In this document: one piece after another, positions 25,614 through 34,391 of the stretch
Layout of the letters: each line of letters begins with the position of its first letter
Position numbering within the stretch: position 1 is the first letter of the stretch
From: Planctomycetota bacterium
GTDB lineage: Bacteria; Planctomycetota; Planctomycetia; Pirellulales; Thermoguttaceae
Assembly: GCA_029550925.1 (NCBI GenBank)
Contig: JAKPGL010000016.1
Location: 65,734 to 112,317 of the forward strand
Length of the DNA: 46,584 bases
Direction of reading: 5' to 3'
Program-made: the position numbers and the translations under genes
The notes under the pieces: model-generated
What the model saw: only the letters and a program-made list of their open reading frames with translations
The model's database searches: none
What the model was told of the DNA's origin: nothing

Positions 25614-28553
25614 CTAGGGCCCATAGCCCAGGGTTTGGAGTTGTTTGGGGAAGTCCTCGGGGAGCGGGGCCGGCGGCCGATCCAAATCAGCCGACGCATA
25701 CCGAAGCATGTTCAGCAGCAGTCGGTCAGCAGCGGGAGACCGATCCAGGTTTTCCCGAATTCTGAGCGTATTAAGGACGAACCGGCCTTCGCCCAGCGAA
25801 TAGACCGCCACTAACAGGCCGGACGAATAGGCCAGAGCGGCGTTGATGCCGCCGGCCACGGCTTCCGCCGGCTGAGGCAACCCAACAAACGCCGCATCCG
25901 GGATCACCTCCCGATAGATCATCCAATCCATCAGGCCGCCGGCAGGCAAGCCTTCAAAGATCGGATGACGTTTGCACCATTCGTCTTTGTGGTAGAGCCA
26001 GGCGGGTAAGGCAACCAGGTTGCCCTTTTGGGCAAGCGGCAGCCAACCGGTCGGCGCCTTGTCTTTGGCGAACACGGCCGGCGAGAGGAAGACGGCATGG
26101 GCGCCAGCGGCGATCCGGCGGGCCAGTTCGGCAAATGCGGGCGCCCCGCCCGGCGATGGCGCCTTCTCCGAAACAAGAATCAGTTCCCGATGTCCCGGGG
26201 CCTTCTCCGAAAACTTTTCCACCCTGATTCCTCGCCGCTGGAGCCAATCGGTAAGCGGACCGTCTTCTCCCCAAAGGGTAACCGCCTTTTGTAGCGGAGG
26301 CCCCAGGTCCGAATCGGCCAGGTGGAAGAGGACCGATTCGCCTGTCGGAGCCGCCCCTTGTTGAAATGTAGCCAGGAATCGGTACATGCCCGGCGGCCCG
26401 TCGATCTTCAGCTCCTCGGAAAAGACCGGCATGGCAAAGGGCGGCTCCTTGCCCAGTTGGCTGGCCGGGATTTTCACCGTCAGGTCCCGACGAAACACCC
26501 GATTCTGCCCAGGTCCGATCACCTCTAGCCGAACAGGATACTCACCCGGTTTCAAGACATCTTCGTTCACCAGCACGGCCTCCAATCGCACCGGCCGGCC
26601 TCGATAGGTACTGGGCGGTTCGACAAACAGCGACCATCGCAGGGGCGCCCAAACCTCGAAAATGGCGTCGGTCGTGCCAGGTTTCAGTTCCCGGAAGGTG
26701 GTCCACAGGCCTTCGCCGGACATGCCTTGATCGAGCGTGCCGGTGATGCTGTGGCCCACTACATGGGGATTGGACCGGATGGCATTGATGCCGAGGGTCC
26801 GTTGCTCGGCCATTCGAGCGATGCTCTGGGCGAAGAAATCCTCCGGCCGATCAAAACACTCGTCCAATCGCCACTGCCGCCAATCTTCCAGGAATTGGTC
26901 CCGCCAGGAGCGGTAAAGCCGAGCGTCTTCCACCTCGGTTTTTCCCAGTTGCTCATAATGGCGGACCACCCGCATCAGATCGACCGCACTGCCAATGCCG
27001 TACTCGGACAAAAACAGCGGCAACCCATCCCCATCGATCGTGCGTAGGGTGCGAATAATGTCCGCCGTATGGGGCACACGCTGGTAAGGATGTTTATCAC
27101 CCAACAGCTTTTCCCACTCCTGAGAACCGGGATTACTCAGGCTGCCGATGGCGGCCGTCTGATTGTCCCACCGCCCGCTACTGAGAAGTACCAGGCGAGT
27201 GTCGTCCAGTTGACGGAGCTTGGGCAGGAAGCTAACGGCATGGCGGAACACTGGGCCATCGGGCGTCTCGTTCAACAGACCCCAGATGACCACGCTGGGA
27301 TGGTTCCGGTCCCGCCGCACCATGCCAAGGACCGATTCATCATATCGGCGGGCCATCTGCGGCGAATCCTCCAACATCCAGGCCGCATAGGACTCCTCAT
27401 ATACCATCAGACCGATCTCGTCGCACAGATCGAGCTGGTATCGCTTGGCCACTCCGGCGATGAACCGAATGGCGTTAAATCGCATGGCCTTGGCGTTCAC
27501 GAGGTCCCGGCGGAGCCAATCCGGATCGTACGGCAATTCCAGGCCCACGGGACAGCAGTTTCCCGTATGGGAACACCGGAGGAAAATGCGTCGGCCGTTG
27601 AGTCGGAAATATCCATCCTGAAAGCGAAAATCGCGGAAAGCAAACCGCACCGAGTGCTCGTCGAACCCAGGTTGGCCCGGACGCCGTAGGCGGGCTGAGA
27701 GCCGATAAAGCTGCGGATCATGCAGCTCCCAAAGCCGCCACTCCGAAAGCCGAAGCTCGGCCTCCAGTCGATTCAACCCCGGAGACAATTTTCTCTGGCA
27801 TCGGGCGGCCTGGAGCGTCGGACCCGTAGTAGCCGGGGCAATGCTCAGTTCTAGCTCCGCATCCGTTGGTTCCCGGCCTGTATGGACCAGTTCGACCTGA
27901 ACACGCACCTGGCCTGTCTTCCAATCCGCACGAACGAATAGGTCTTCGATCCGCATCGGCGGGGTTACCAGGAGTTCCACCGAATCCATAATGCCGCCCT
28001 GATTCCAAGCACTGCCAGCCCAGTAGGGCAGGGCCTTGTTCCGATGCGGCGTCTGCTTGAGCACGATGCCGTCGATCGGTTCATGCGTCGGATTGAGCAC
28101 CCGGACGGCCAACAGGTTCTCTTCTGTCGGACGGATCGCCTCGGAAACATCCAACACAAAGGGCGATTCGCCTCCTTCGTGATCGCCCACCCGAACGCCG
28201 TTCAGCCACACCTCGGCCATGTAATCGACGGCCCAGAAACGGAGCAGATATCGGCCATCGGGATGCGGCTGTGGCGGCGCGCGAAATTTCCGCCAATACC
28301 AGGCCACCCCGTGATAACCGGGAAATGCATCCTGAATGATCCAGGGGACTTTGGTGCGTTTGGCATCAGGCCGAGGCGATTTGAACCAGTGCTGCTCTCG
28401 GCCCACATTTTGCGGATCGACGGCCAAGAGCCAATCTTCACCATCCAGCGAGACGACCAGTCGAGTCGGCTGAGCGGCGGCGGGCGGCGAGGCGTCTGTT
28501 TCCAATGCACCACAGGCAACCAAAAGACCTAACATCCAACTGGAAATGCTCAT
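25614..28553 (-). CDS. Glycoside hydrolase family 2 lipoprotein (beta-galactosidase-like)
   Basis: Protein of 979 aa. The N-terminus has a hydrophobic segment and a lipobox-like LLVAC (about residues 10-14), so it may be lipid-anchored after export. Domain order follows family 2: jelly-roll sugar-binding domain (about 35-190), immunoglobulin-like domain (about 200-310), TIM barrel with acid/base E429 (VIWGLLNETPDG) and nucleophile E517 (LPLFLSEYGIGS), then about 400 further residues including a Rossmann-like region late in the chain. Family 2 includes beta-galactosidases, glucuronidases and mannosidases; the specificity here is open. Hydrolysis would take place in the periplasm or at the cell surface. 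Confidence 0.85.
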   Translation of the reverse strand: MSISSWMLGLLVACGALETDASPPAAAQPTRLVVSLDGEDWLLAVDPQNVGREQHWFKSPRPDAKRTKVPWIIQDAFPGYHGVAWYWRKFRAPPQPHPDGRYLLRFWAVDYMAEVWLNGVRVGDHEGGESPFVLDVSEAIRPTEENLLAVRVLNPTHEPIDGIVLKQTPHRNKALPYWAGSAWNQGGIMDSVELLVTPPMRIEDLFVRADWKTGQVRVQVELVHTGREPTDAELELSIAPATTGPTLQAARCQRKLSPGLNRLEAELRLSEWRLWELHDPQLYRLSARLRRPGQPGFDEHSVRFAFRDFRFQDGYFRLNGRRIFLRCSHTGNCCPVGLELPYDPDWLRRDLVNAKAMRFNAIRFIAGVAKRYQLDLCDEIGLMVYEESYAAWMLEDSPQMARRYDESVLGMVRRDRNHPSVVIWGLLNETPDGPVFRHAVSFLPKLRQLDDTRLVLLSSGRWDNQTAAIGSLSNPGSQEWEKLLGDKHPYQRVPHTADIIRTLRTIDGDGLPLFLSEYGIGSAVDLMRVVRHYEQLGKTEVEDARLYRSWRDQFLEDWRQWRLDECFDRPEDFFAQSIARMAEQRTLGINAIRSNPHVVGHSITGTLDQGMSGEGLWTTFRELKPGTTDAIFEVWAPLRWSLFVEPPSTYRGRPVRLEAVLVNEDVLKPGEYPVRLEVIGPGQNRVFRRDLTVKIPASQLGKEPPFAMPVFSEELKIDGPPGMYRFLATFQQGAAPTGESVLFHLADSDLGPPLQKAVTLWGEDGPLTDWLQRRGIRVEKFSEKAPGHRELILVSEKAPSPGGAPAFAELARRIAAGAHAVFLSPAVFAKDKAPTGWLPLAQKGNLVALPAWLYHKDEWCKRHPIFEGLPAGGLMDWMIYREVIPDAAFVGLPQPAEAVAGGINAALAYSSGLLVAVYSLGEGRFVLNTLRIRENLDRSPAADRLLLNMLRYASADLDRPPAPLPEDFPKQLQTLGYGP

Positions 28554-28682
28554 TGGCGTTATCCTTTTTACTGGAAGGATCGGGGAAAAAGAGAATCATC
28601 CAAGATGTGTACTTATTTCCATTTATTCCTAAATAGGATAGGAAAGGTATTTTTACAACGCCTTTTAGGTGTTGGATTGGCT

Positions 28683-29378
28683 TTAGTTTCTAATATAGAC
28701 GTTCGCCTCGGTAATTAGTTTATCCACAGGGATATCGCCGGGCAGGATCGGCGTTTCGGGCAGGATTTGGCACTCGTAGGCCAGGCCCACTAGCAGAGTG
28801 TCCGGCCGAGCCTGAGCCAGCAGCCGATCGTAGTAGCCCCGGCCATGCCCAAGCCGACCACCTCGCCGATCAAACGCCACCCCCGGCACCACCACCAGAT
28901 CGACCTCTTGAATCGTCGCCTGTCGCTCGGTTGACTGACGAAGTTCCGACCGGGGTTCCAAGATGCCAAACCTCCCCGGCTCTAGCTCCGCCATCGACCG
29001 AAGCCGAAAGAGCTTTAGATCGTTCCCTTGGCAATAGGGTACCAGCAGTTGGCGGGCCTGGCGATTTGGTCCCCTGGCGATGGCCTCTTGGGGGGAAAAG
29101 GGTTCTCCGGCGGCGGTGGAGAGCGATTCTGCCGGTCCCCCTGCGAAGGTCTCCGCTTCGCCCAACAGGTAGCGTAAAAGCGGTTGAGTGCGGACCTCAT
29201 CGCCATAGTGGACATAAAAGAGGATAGTTCGGGCGGCCTGGAACTCCGGCATAGCCAACAGAGTCTGACAGATTTGGAGGCTCAACCGGTCTTTGTCTGG
29301 CTGCTCCGCCCGTCGCCGAAGCGCCTCTTGACGCAACAGTGCCTTCTGCCGCCGGATCTGTTCGAGCAATTTGTCCAT
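28683..29378 (-). CDS. 5-formyltetrahydrofolate cyclo-ligase
   Basis: Protein of 231 aa from ATG 29378 (MDKLLEQIRRQKALLRQEAL). A GTG 14 codons upstream (29420) also opens the frame but has no ribosome site. The family converts 5-formyl-THF to 5,10-methenyl-THF with ATP in the cytoplasm. The substrate/phosphate loop GGRLGHGRGYYDRLL near the C-terminus, VVVPGVAFDRRG just before it and the N-terminal K/R-rich helix are all present. An insertion of about 35 residues in the middle (GGPAESLSTAAGEPFSPQEA) is longer than usual. In many bacteria the gene is placed near 6S RNA; I do not see one here. Confidence 0.9.
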   Translation of the reverse strand: MDKLLEQIRRQKALLRQEALRRRAEQPDKDRLSLQICQTLLAMPEFQAARTILFYVHYGDEVRTQPLLRYLLGEAETFAGGPAESLSTAAGEPFSPQEAIARGPNRQARQLLVPYCQGNDLKLFRLRSMAELEPGRFGILEPRSELRQSTERQATIQEVDLVVVPGVAFDRRGGRLGHGRGYYDRLLAQARPDTLLVGLAYECQILPETPILPGDIPVDKLITEANVYIRN

Positions 29379-29470
29379 GAGAGAGAGACCCCCTGCCCTC
29401 TTCCACAAAGTCCCTTGCACCCGTTCAGACGCCGCCTGACCGGCCCATGGCCAGACGAAACGAAGTTGCT

Positions 29471-30823
29471 TCAGCAGCGCGAAATGTTCTCAGGTTTTTT
29501 CGATTCGTTCGGGCGTTGCAAAACATCTTGGATTAGCAATCCGATACAGGCGCCAAGGGCGGCGGTGAAGACAGCTACGAAAATCCCTAATAGAGGACCG
29601 CCACACAATCCCAAAAGAAAGCCAATCCCAGCGCCGATGATTCCCCCAACCAGAATCGGATTACCGTTTTTCACAGAAGTTTGGACGCTTTTCCAAAGGG
29701 GCGGAGTTTGTGGCGGTCCCATCCACGGGGAAGGCGGCGGGGGCAGCGGTATAGGGGGAGACCCCGGTATATCAGACTCAATCACTTCCGCCAGGTAAAT
29801 CACCGGCGCCGGCGGAGAACCCGGTTCTGAGATCGGCTCCGCTGGGACTAGTTCCATAGGCATTGGCCTAGCCGGCATCGACACAACTTTTATCGGTTCT
29901 TCGACAGAAGGACTGGCTGGAATGGGTTGGGAAGCCTCGCTGACCAGGACTTCGGACGATTTACGTTCCTGGTTTTCCCTCCGGGGAGTCTTTAGGGGGG
30001 TGGAGGGTTGGAGGGCTTTATAGAGGGAGCGGACCCAGACCTGGGCGCCATGTTGGGGGCGATCTTCTTTCCGAGGGGCCAGCGCATGCAATATGACTTG
30101 GGCCTCGGCTTGGCTGAGGTTGTCCAGGATCGGCTGGCCCATCTCTTGGTGTCGGAAAATCTCCGGCGGGTCCAAACCGAACGGCTCCCGGCCTGTACGG
30201 AGGTTTATATAGGTAGCTGCTAGACTATACAAGTCCACCGTAGCCGATAACTCTCCTCGATAGGCTTCCGGTGGCAAGTAGCCCCAGGTACCCGCTCCCG
30301 TGTGCGAAGCCGTCGAAGCCCCCACAAACTTGGCCAGCCCCAAGTCGGCCACCTTCACCCGGTTGAAAAACAGGAGCAGATTCTGCGGCTTAATGTCCCG
30401 ATGCACAATCCCCCGGTTATTCAGAAAATCGATCCCCTGGGCCGCATCGTAGATATACCGAAGCAATTGGTTCACTGGAATGCCAGGCAGCCCCTGCGCC
30501 TGATACTCCTGAAGCCGTTTCTCCAGGCTCCCTTCGCTGGAAAACTCCCAACGGGTAACCAGGTAGCCGGCAATCTGCCAAACGTCCATCAAGGTAACCA
30601 CATGGGGATGCCCGACCAAGTTTTTTAAAAGGCGAAGATTTTCCAACTCTTTCTGAATGGCCGGGTTCTGGCCATCCAGCGTATCCAGGGAGACTTTTAC
30701 CGCACAGGGCACGTCTTCGGCGGAACGGGCCTCCCAGACCTCGGCAAATCCACCCCGCCCGATCCGCCGAATCAGGTGAAGCCCATGCTGGCTCTCCAAC
30801 ATCTGGCGAACTACTTCGTCCAT
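29471..30823 (-). CDS. Membrane-anchored Ser/Thr protein kinase
   Basis: Protein of 450 aa. Hanks-type kinase domain at residues about 15-270: glycine loop IGRGGFAEVWE (21-31), lysine K43 (CAVKV), catalytic HRDIKPQN (H141, D143), metal-binding DLG instead of DFG (D160) and the GTWGYLPPEAY segment. A proline-rich linker (about 280-390) follows, then one or two glycine-rich hydrophobic segments near the C-terminus (GGIIGAGIGFLLGLCGGPLL and GIFVAVFTAALGACIGLLI). Unusually, the kinase is N-terminal and the membrane anchor is glycine-rich like glycine-zipper proteins. No extracellular sensor domain follows the membrane segments. Planctomycetes encode many such kinases. Confidence 0.88.
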   Translation of the reverse strand: MDEVVRQMLESQHGLHLIRRIGRGGFAEVWEARSAEDVPCAVKVSLDTLDGQNPAIQKELENLRLLKNLVGHPHVVTLMDVWQIAGYLVTRWEFSSEGSLEKRLQEYQAQGLPGIPVNQLLRYIYDAAQGIDFLNNRGIVHRDIKPQNLLLFFNRVKVADLGLAKFVGASTASHTGAGTWGYLPPEAYRGELSATVDLYSLAATYINLRTGREPFGLDPPEIFRHQEMGQPILDNLSQAEAQVILHALAPRKEDRPQHGAQVWVRSLYKALQPSTPLKTPRRENQERKSSEVLVSEASQPIPASPSVEEPIKVVSMPARPMPMELVPAEPISEPGSPPAPVIYLAEVIESDIPGSPPIPLPPPPSPWMGPPQTPPLWKSVQTSVKNGNPILVGGIIGAGIGFLLGLCGGPLLGIFVAVFTAALGACIGLLIQDVLQRPNESKKPENISRC

Positions 30824-30920
30824 TGCTCCGCTTCTGAATCCGGAACTGCTAAGTTGGACAAGTATGAATCATAAATAAAATTATCTCCCACAAAACCACC
30901 CCCGGCAATCGGGGGCTAAT

Positions 30921-31155
30921 CTGGAGTTTACCCAGTGTTGATGTTGTGGAGATGTGCGAATTGGCCGGAATTTACGGCGATTGACCAGGTTAGGTGGCTT
31001 TGGACCGCCCAGCTCGGATCATACCAACCCGCTCGAGTGCTAGCGCGGACGACATCCCGGCGGTAACCCGAAAGATGGGCGAATTTTAGCTTCTGCCCGG
31101 TATTTGGCGATCATCCCACACTGGGTAAACTCCAGCAACTCTGGGTAAACTCCAG
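30921..31155. repeat. Small element with 18-bp inverted repeats that truncates the recombinase
   Basis: CTGGAGTTTACCCAGTGT at 30921-30938 is the exact inverted copy of ACACTGGGTAAACTCCAG at 31119-31136; a third copy of the core CTGGGTAAACTCCAG lies directly after it at 31141-31155. About 180 bases between them carry no gene. The recombinase frame runs straight into these repeats and stops, so the element or a deletion next to it removed the catalytic domain. Confidence 0.65.
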
Positions 31156-31458
31156 TGGTTCGGTCATTGACACCTTGATTTTGGGCAATTGGATTGTAGG
31201 ACAGTATCCTTGTTCGGCACCCCAGCGCAAAACGGCCTGGAGTACCCGGACATATCGGGCCACACAGGCAGCCGTTCGGCCCCGGTCGAGCTGTCGCTGG
31301 AGCCAGTCGACAAGCTGCGTTTTGGTTGGCATAGTGCCATTGACCAGGCCAAGGTCCTCGTGGATTCGGCGGCAAATGGAGAGCACATCGGAGCGATGGG
31401 CCTGAGATAGACCCAGGCGGCAGGCCAAGTATTCGGAGACTAGTTGCGGCAGATTCAC
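31111..31458 (-). pseudogene. Truncated tyrosine recombinase (N-terminal core-binding domain only)
   Basis: The frame from GTG 31458 (ribosome-site-like AAGGGAGA upstream) encodes 115 residues. Residues about 3-95 look like the SAM-like core-binding domain of phage-type integrases: helices with SEYLACRLGLSQAHRSDV, a DWLQRQL helix and YVRVLQAVLRWGAEQGY, which leads into the hinge. The catalytic domain with R-H-R-Y is missing; after LPKIKVSMTEP the frame enters the repeats at 31119-31155 and ends. Nothing between 31110 and the kinase gene at 30823 resembles the missing part. It would bind but not cut DNA, if made at all. With the HTH gene upstream and tRNA-Phe close by, it marks a decayed integrative element. 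Confidence 0.65.
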
Positions 31459-31500
31459 AGATGCGTCTCCCTTCGGCTTTGCTTGCCGAGGGCAGCGTCC

Positions 31501-31652
31501 TGCTGGCCCAAGGCCAGCAAGAAAATATGTTCACTCCTCCTAACACAAGTATAGTATCAGCCGCCATGCCTGGGGCGCTCCGTCAGCATTTAGAAATTGC
31601 TCCATCGGCCCGGCTTATCCGGGCAACGGGAATCCTGGGCCATCCCAGGATT
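31501..31652. other. Two perfect hairpins in the recombinase leader region
   Basis: TGCTGGCC-CAA-GGCCAGCA (31501-31519) and AATCCTGGG-CCAT-CCCAGGATT (31631-31652) are perfect short-loop palindromes. They lie between the promoter at 31727-31755 and the recombinase start, on its untranslated leader. No T-run follows either. They may be recombination-arm sites or RNA structures. Confidence 0.4.
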
Positions 31653-31726
31653 GGCGCCCCCTTGGCTTCACAGTATCTCAGCGGAGACAAGAGGGAGCCG
31701 GATTTTGGAATTGGAAAACCGATTAA

Positions 31727-31755
31727 ATACTACTGAAGCGTAGGAGTTTTGTCAA
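31727..31755 (-). promoter_or_regulatory. Promoter B, reading towards the recombinase remnant
   Basis: On the minus strand TTGACA (31755-31750), 17-base spacer, TAGTAT (31732-31727). The spacer contains CCTACGCTTC, shared with promoter A at 32016-32044. It lies just after the end of the HTH gene and would transcribe towards the truncated recombinase. Confidence 0.65.
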
Positions 31756-31784
31756 TAGAGATTTCAAAAAATTTTGAAAATTTT

Positions 31785-32006
31785 TTAATTTGCCTCTTTA
31801 GGGGGGCGTCCAGGAGGGCGTCGATTGAGAGCGTACTCTTTCACCACGGAGGCCGGAATAAGCCAGAGGTTTTTGCTGGGTTTGTACCCAGAAAGCATTC
31901 CGGCTAAAAGTAATTGCCGGACATAGGCGTCGGTTACACCTAAAAAAGTAGCCGCTTCCTGGACTGTCCAAAGCGTTTCTGGTTGTTTGACCAACACTGT
32001 TTCCAT
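31785..32006 (-). CDS. Excisionase-family helix-turn-helix protein
   Basis: Protein of 73 aa from ATG 32006. Residues 11-65 form an HTH_17/excisionase-type winged helix-turn-helix: LWTVQEAATFLGVTDAYVRQ, then a wing (GYKPSKNLWLIP) and a last helix (ASVVKEYALNRR). A basic tail RRPPGRPPK resembles an AT-hook. The frame also opens 23 codons earlier, but that start lies inside the promoter. The -10 box ends about ten bases before the ATG, so the message may be leaderless or nearly so; GGAGG sits only one base before the ATG, too close for a normal ribosome site. Likely roles are excision control or self-regulation of the neighbouring recombinase promoter. Confidence 0.75.
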   Translation of the reverse strand: METVLVKQPETLWTVQEAATFLGVTDAYVRQLLLAGMLSGYKPSKNLWLIPASVVKEYALNRRPPGRPPKEAN

Positions 32007-32015
32007 ACCTCCATT

Positions 32016-32044
32016 ATTATCGGAAGCGTAGGTATTTTTGTCAA
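32016..32044 (-). promoter_or_regulatory. Promoter A of the excisionase-like gene
   Basis: On the minus strand TTGACA (32044-32039), 17-base spacer, GATAAT (32021-32016), close to consensus. The spacer holds CCTACGCTTC as in promoter B. Predicted transcription start is within a few bases of the ATG at 32006. Confidence 0.75.
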
Positions 32045-32046
32045 CA

Positions 32047-32115
32047 GGAAGGCGGGTGTTCCAAGGCTCCGGCACCGAAGCCTCCTGAGCCTTACGGCGT
32101 CAGGCACCCGCCGAG
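32047..32115. repeat. Structured repeat, CCGAAGCCTCCTGAGCC family, copy 1
   Basis: Contains CCGAAGCCTCCTGAGCC and GTCAGGCACCCGCC; both motifs recur in inverse orientation at 40175-40262. GGCGGGTG (32051-32058) and CACCCGCC (32105-32112) close the outside, and AAGGCT/AGCCTT pair inside. It follows the 3' end of tRNA-Phe and could act as its transcription end, but has no T-run. Confidence 0.6.
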
Positions 32116-32157
32116 ATTTGCATATAGAGGCCGCCTATTAGGCAAACCCGCACGCAG

Positions 32158-32230
32158 TGGACAGGGCCGGGATTGAACCGGCGACACCTGGATTTTCAGT
32201 CCAGTGCTCTACCAACTGAGCTACCTGTCC
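32158..32230 (-). tRNA. tRNA-Phe (GAA)
   Basis: Minus-strand cloverleaf of 73 nt: acceptor GGACAGG/CCTGTCC with discriminator A, D arm GCTC-AGTTGGTA-GAGC, anticodon stem CTGGA/TCCAG with loop CTGAAAA (anticodon GAA), five-base variable loop and T arm GCCGG-TTCAATC-CCGGC. CCA is not encoded. The recombinase and excisionase relics lie on its 3' side, as expected for a tRNA used as integration site; I did not find a second copy of its 3' end in the window. Confidence 0.97.
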
Positions 32231-32403
32231 CTAAACGCTCCCGATTGCTGAATTCCGCCGTTCGCTTTGCTTTTGACGGAATATAAGGGAGCAGGAAAAC
32301 GCGAAACAATTCTCCTCTATGGAGATAGGCATTTTACCCCAGTCTGGCAATTTGGCCAAAATACACAACGTAAACAAATCTGGTTGCCTAAAAATCTAAT
32401 TTT

Positions 32404-32581
32404 CGCAACATTTCAGCCAAATGCAAAGGGGACCTCCCCCCTCCGCGGTACCAACTTGTGTAAATACCAATTGTAAATACCAATGGCGATGGGGAGAGGT
32501 AAATATTCTGGTTTCCCCCTTGTGCAGGAATGACTCCATCCGGCCTGTTTGAGGAACCAGCTTCATTCGGGCTAAAATATC
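32404..32581. repeat. Interspersed repeat with inverted ends (CATTCGGCT family), copy 3
   Basis: Left end CGCAACATTTCAGCCAAATG (32404-32423) and right end CTTCATTCGGGCTAAAATAT (32561-32580) are imperfect inverted copies. Inside, TGTGCAGGAATGAC resembles the core of the copies at 4767 and 22471. No gene lies in 32231-32878; the part right of the repeat is AT-rich, and a weak promoter may lie around 32800-32825. Confidence 0.5.
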
Positions 32582-32878
32582 CCCAAAGATTTTTATTTTA
32601 TGCCTTCCAGAGGCTTTGTCAATGATAAGCGGCGGGAAAGGTCTCGGAAAAATTTTGCCCAGATTTTCTATTTTTTGTATTTTGTTTTCCGAAAAAAGTT
32701 CCTCTAGGCATTAAGCGGAGATTTCGTTAAGTTGGCGATCTCTGTTCGGGGAAGTAAGTACTACAGGTGGTAGGCGTAAAAATTTTAGACACAACGAATT
32801 GTGTTGGTTCTCCCCTCTGTAAGATAACCTAACCAGAGAACCAAACCAACCGGTACCGACTTGGGAAGTGGTGCGGCA

Positions 32879-34285
32879 ATGGGGTGGTCAACATTCAAAA
32901 AAGGAAGCCCCCCAATCTGCGGAGTTCTTCTCCTTGAGATATTTCTGATGGCGGGCAGTGGGTGTGTGGGCCGAGCCTTGAAGTCAGAAGCCGACACCCC
33001 TTTATTTGGCCCAGGGGTGATGAAATTGGCCGATGTCCGCTTTATCGAGGGGAGGGACCCAGAGACGATCCGTCCGGAGATTCCTAAACCGCTGGGGTCC
33101 GAAAAGGCGGCGAAGGCGGAAAAGGGGGAGAGATGTTACTATGTGTTGACGGCCCGGCAATGCCAGGCCTTGGCTGCTGCGAATGCCGTTTGGGGGAACA
33201 TTCTGGACGAAGAAAGCGAGTTGGCCGCGGCGGTGGTTGGCCGGGGCCGAACGCCGCGTGCGCGGTCGGCAGCCCTGCAAAGCGATCTGTTGCGGTATAG
33301 TGCTCTGTCGGAACGGAATCGGGCCGCCGCCGACGCATTAGAATTGTTCTATCGCTTGGCGGAGGCGGAATCGCATTGGGATTTATGCCAGTCCGCTCTG
33401 GAGTGGATGGAAAAGGCCGAGGGGAAAAAGGACGGTTCCGAGGCAACTGTCTCATCGGCTTCGGGGAATGCGGAAGAGAAGGACGAAAAAACGCCTGAAC
33501 GTAGGAGTCAGTCCTCCTCGGAAAATGTTCTTTCCGAGCGGTGGGCTGCCCAGCGTGAACGATGGCAACGTCGGCAGGAAGAGGCGGAGCAGCGGATTGA
33601 AAAAATCAATAGCCGACTCCGGCCCATGCTTGGCGGGGAGCTTGGCGATTTTCGACGTATCTGGCCGTCGGCCGCTCTGGCCGTATCGCCGCAAAAAATA
33701 GATGTGGAAAAGGCCGTCCAACACGGCTTGGAAGAACGGGCGGAACTGCGGGCGCTGCGTCGGTTGCTGCGGGGCATCGACGCCAATGATTTGAGTGCGG
33801 TTCGTCATACATTGGAGCAATGGCATCCGGCCTTGGGTTCTACGCCGTCTCGGTTTCCGGCCTTGGCGCAGGCGTTGGGCACTGCGCCGCAGCACATGGA
33901 GGCCGCCACACGAGAAGAGCAAATCCGTTTTCTTTTGTCCCGGCGGGAAAAAGAGGTGGAAGAGGAGATTCGGCAGGCGGCCAGACAGGCGCAGACCGCT
34001 CTGGAGGAATTGGTCCAGACTCACCAGGCGTATCTGGCTACTAGGGAGGTCCAGGGCAAGAGGGACGCCCGAAGTTCCGACCAGAAAGAAAGTGGTTCGG
34101 CCCGAGAAGAAAACGACTCGCAAAAGGCCGCCCCATTGGCCTACTACGAGGCCCAAGCAGAGCTGGTCAGCCGAGTGGTTGCCTGGAAAATCGCCGAAGT
34201 GCGACTTTTGGAAGCGGTGGGCGTCTTGGCCCGGGAAAGCGGCTACCCGTTGCCAGAAGACGCCTGGCAGGGGATCGAACCGTAA
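32879..34285 (+). CDS. Coiled-coil lipoprotein, possibly TolC-like
   Basis: Protein of 468 aa from ATG 32879, chosen because it opens a signal peptide with two lysines, a hydrophobic core and lipobox MAGSGC (Cys about residue 29); a TTG six codons earlier is also possible. The mature protein is almost all helical, with long stretches rich in A, E, R, Q and L (ALQSDLLRYSALSERNRAAA, ALELFYRLAEAESHW) and a charged Ser/Glu/Lys-rich insertion at about 185-220. Paired long helices with a lipid anchor recall TolC-family outer membrane factors, but I do not see the family's beta strands. It stands alone between tRNA-Phe and the signalling operon. Function not assigned. Confidence 0.65.
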   Translation: MGWSTFKKGSPPICGVLLLEIFLMAGSGCVGRALKSEADTPLFGPGVMKLADVRFIEGRDPETIRPEIPKPLGSEKAAKAEKGERCYYVLTARQCQALAAANAVWGNILDEESELAAAVVGRGRTPRARSAALQSDLLRYSALSERNRAAADALELFYRLAEAESHWDLCQSALEWMEKAEGKKDGSEATVSSASGNAEEKDEKTPERRSQSSSENVLSERWAAQRERWQRRQEEAEQRIEKINSRLRPMLGGELGDFRRIWPSAALAVSPQKIDVEKAVQHGLEERAELRALRRLLRGIDANDLSAVRHTLEQWHPALGSTPSRFPALAQALGTAPQHMEAATREEQIRFLLSRREKEVEEEIRQAARQAQTALEELVQTHQAYLATREVQGKRDARSSDQKESGSAREENDSQKAAPLAYYEAQAELVSRVVAWKIAEVRLLEAVGVLARESGYPLPEDAWQGIEP

Positions 34286-34391
34286 AAGTTCCGCCCGGAG
34301 TTTTGCGTTGCCCAAAGGTCGGCGGAAAAAGGAAACCACCCTTTTTCCCCGGGGCTATGAGGGGATATAAATCATCCTTTCCAGGAGGCGT

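Noticed and set aside
31631-31652. Intrinsic terminator
   Set aside because: The hairpin is perfect but has no T-run on either strand.
32047-32115. Riboswitch
   Set aside because: No known riboswitch core is recognisable, and the same unit lies in inverse orientation at another locus, which suits an interspersed repeat better.
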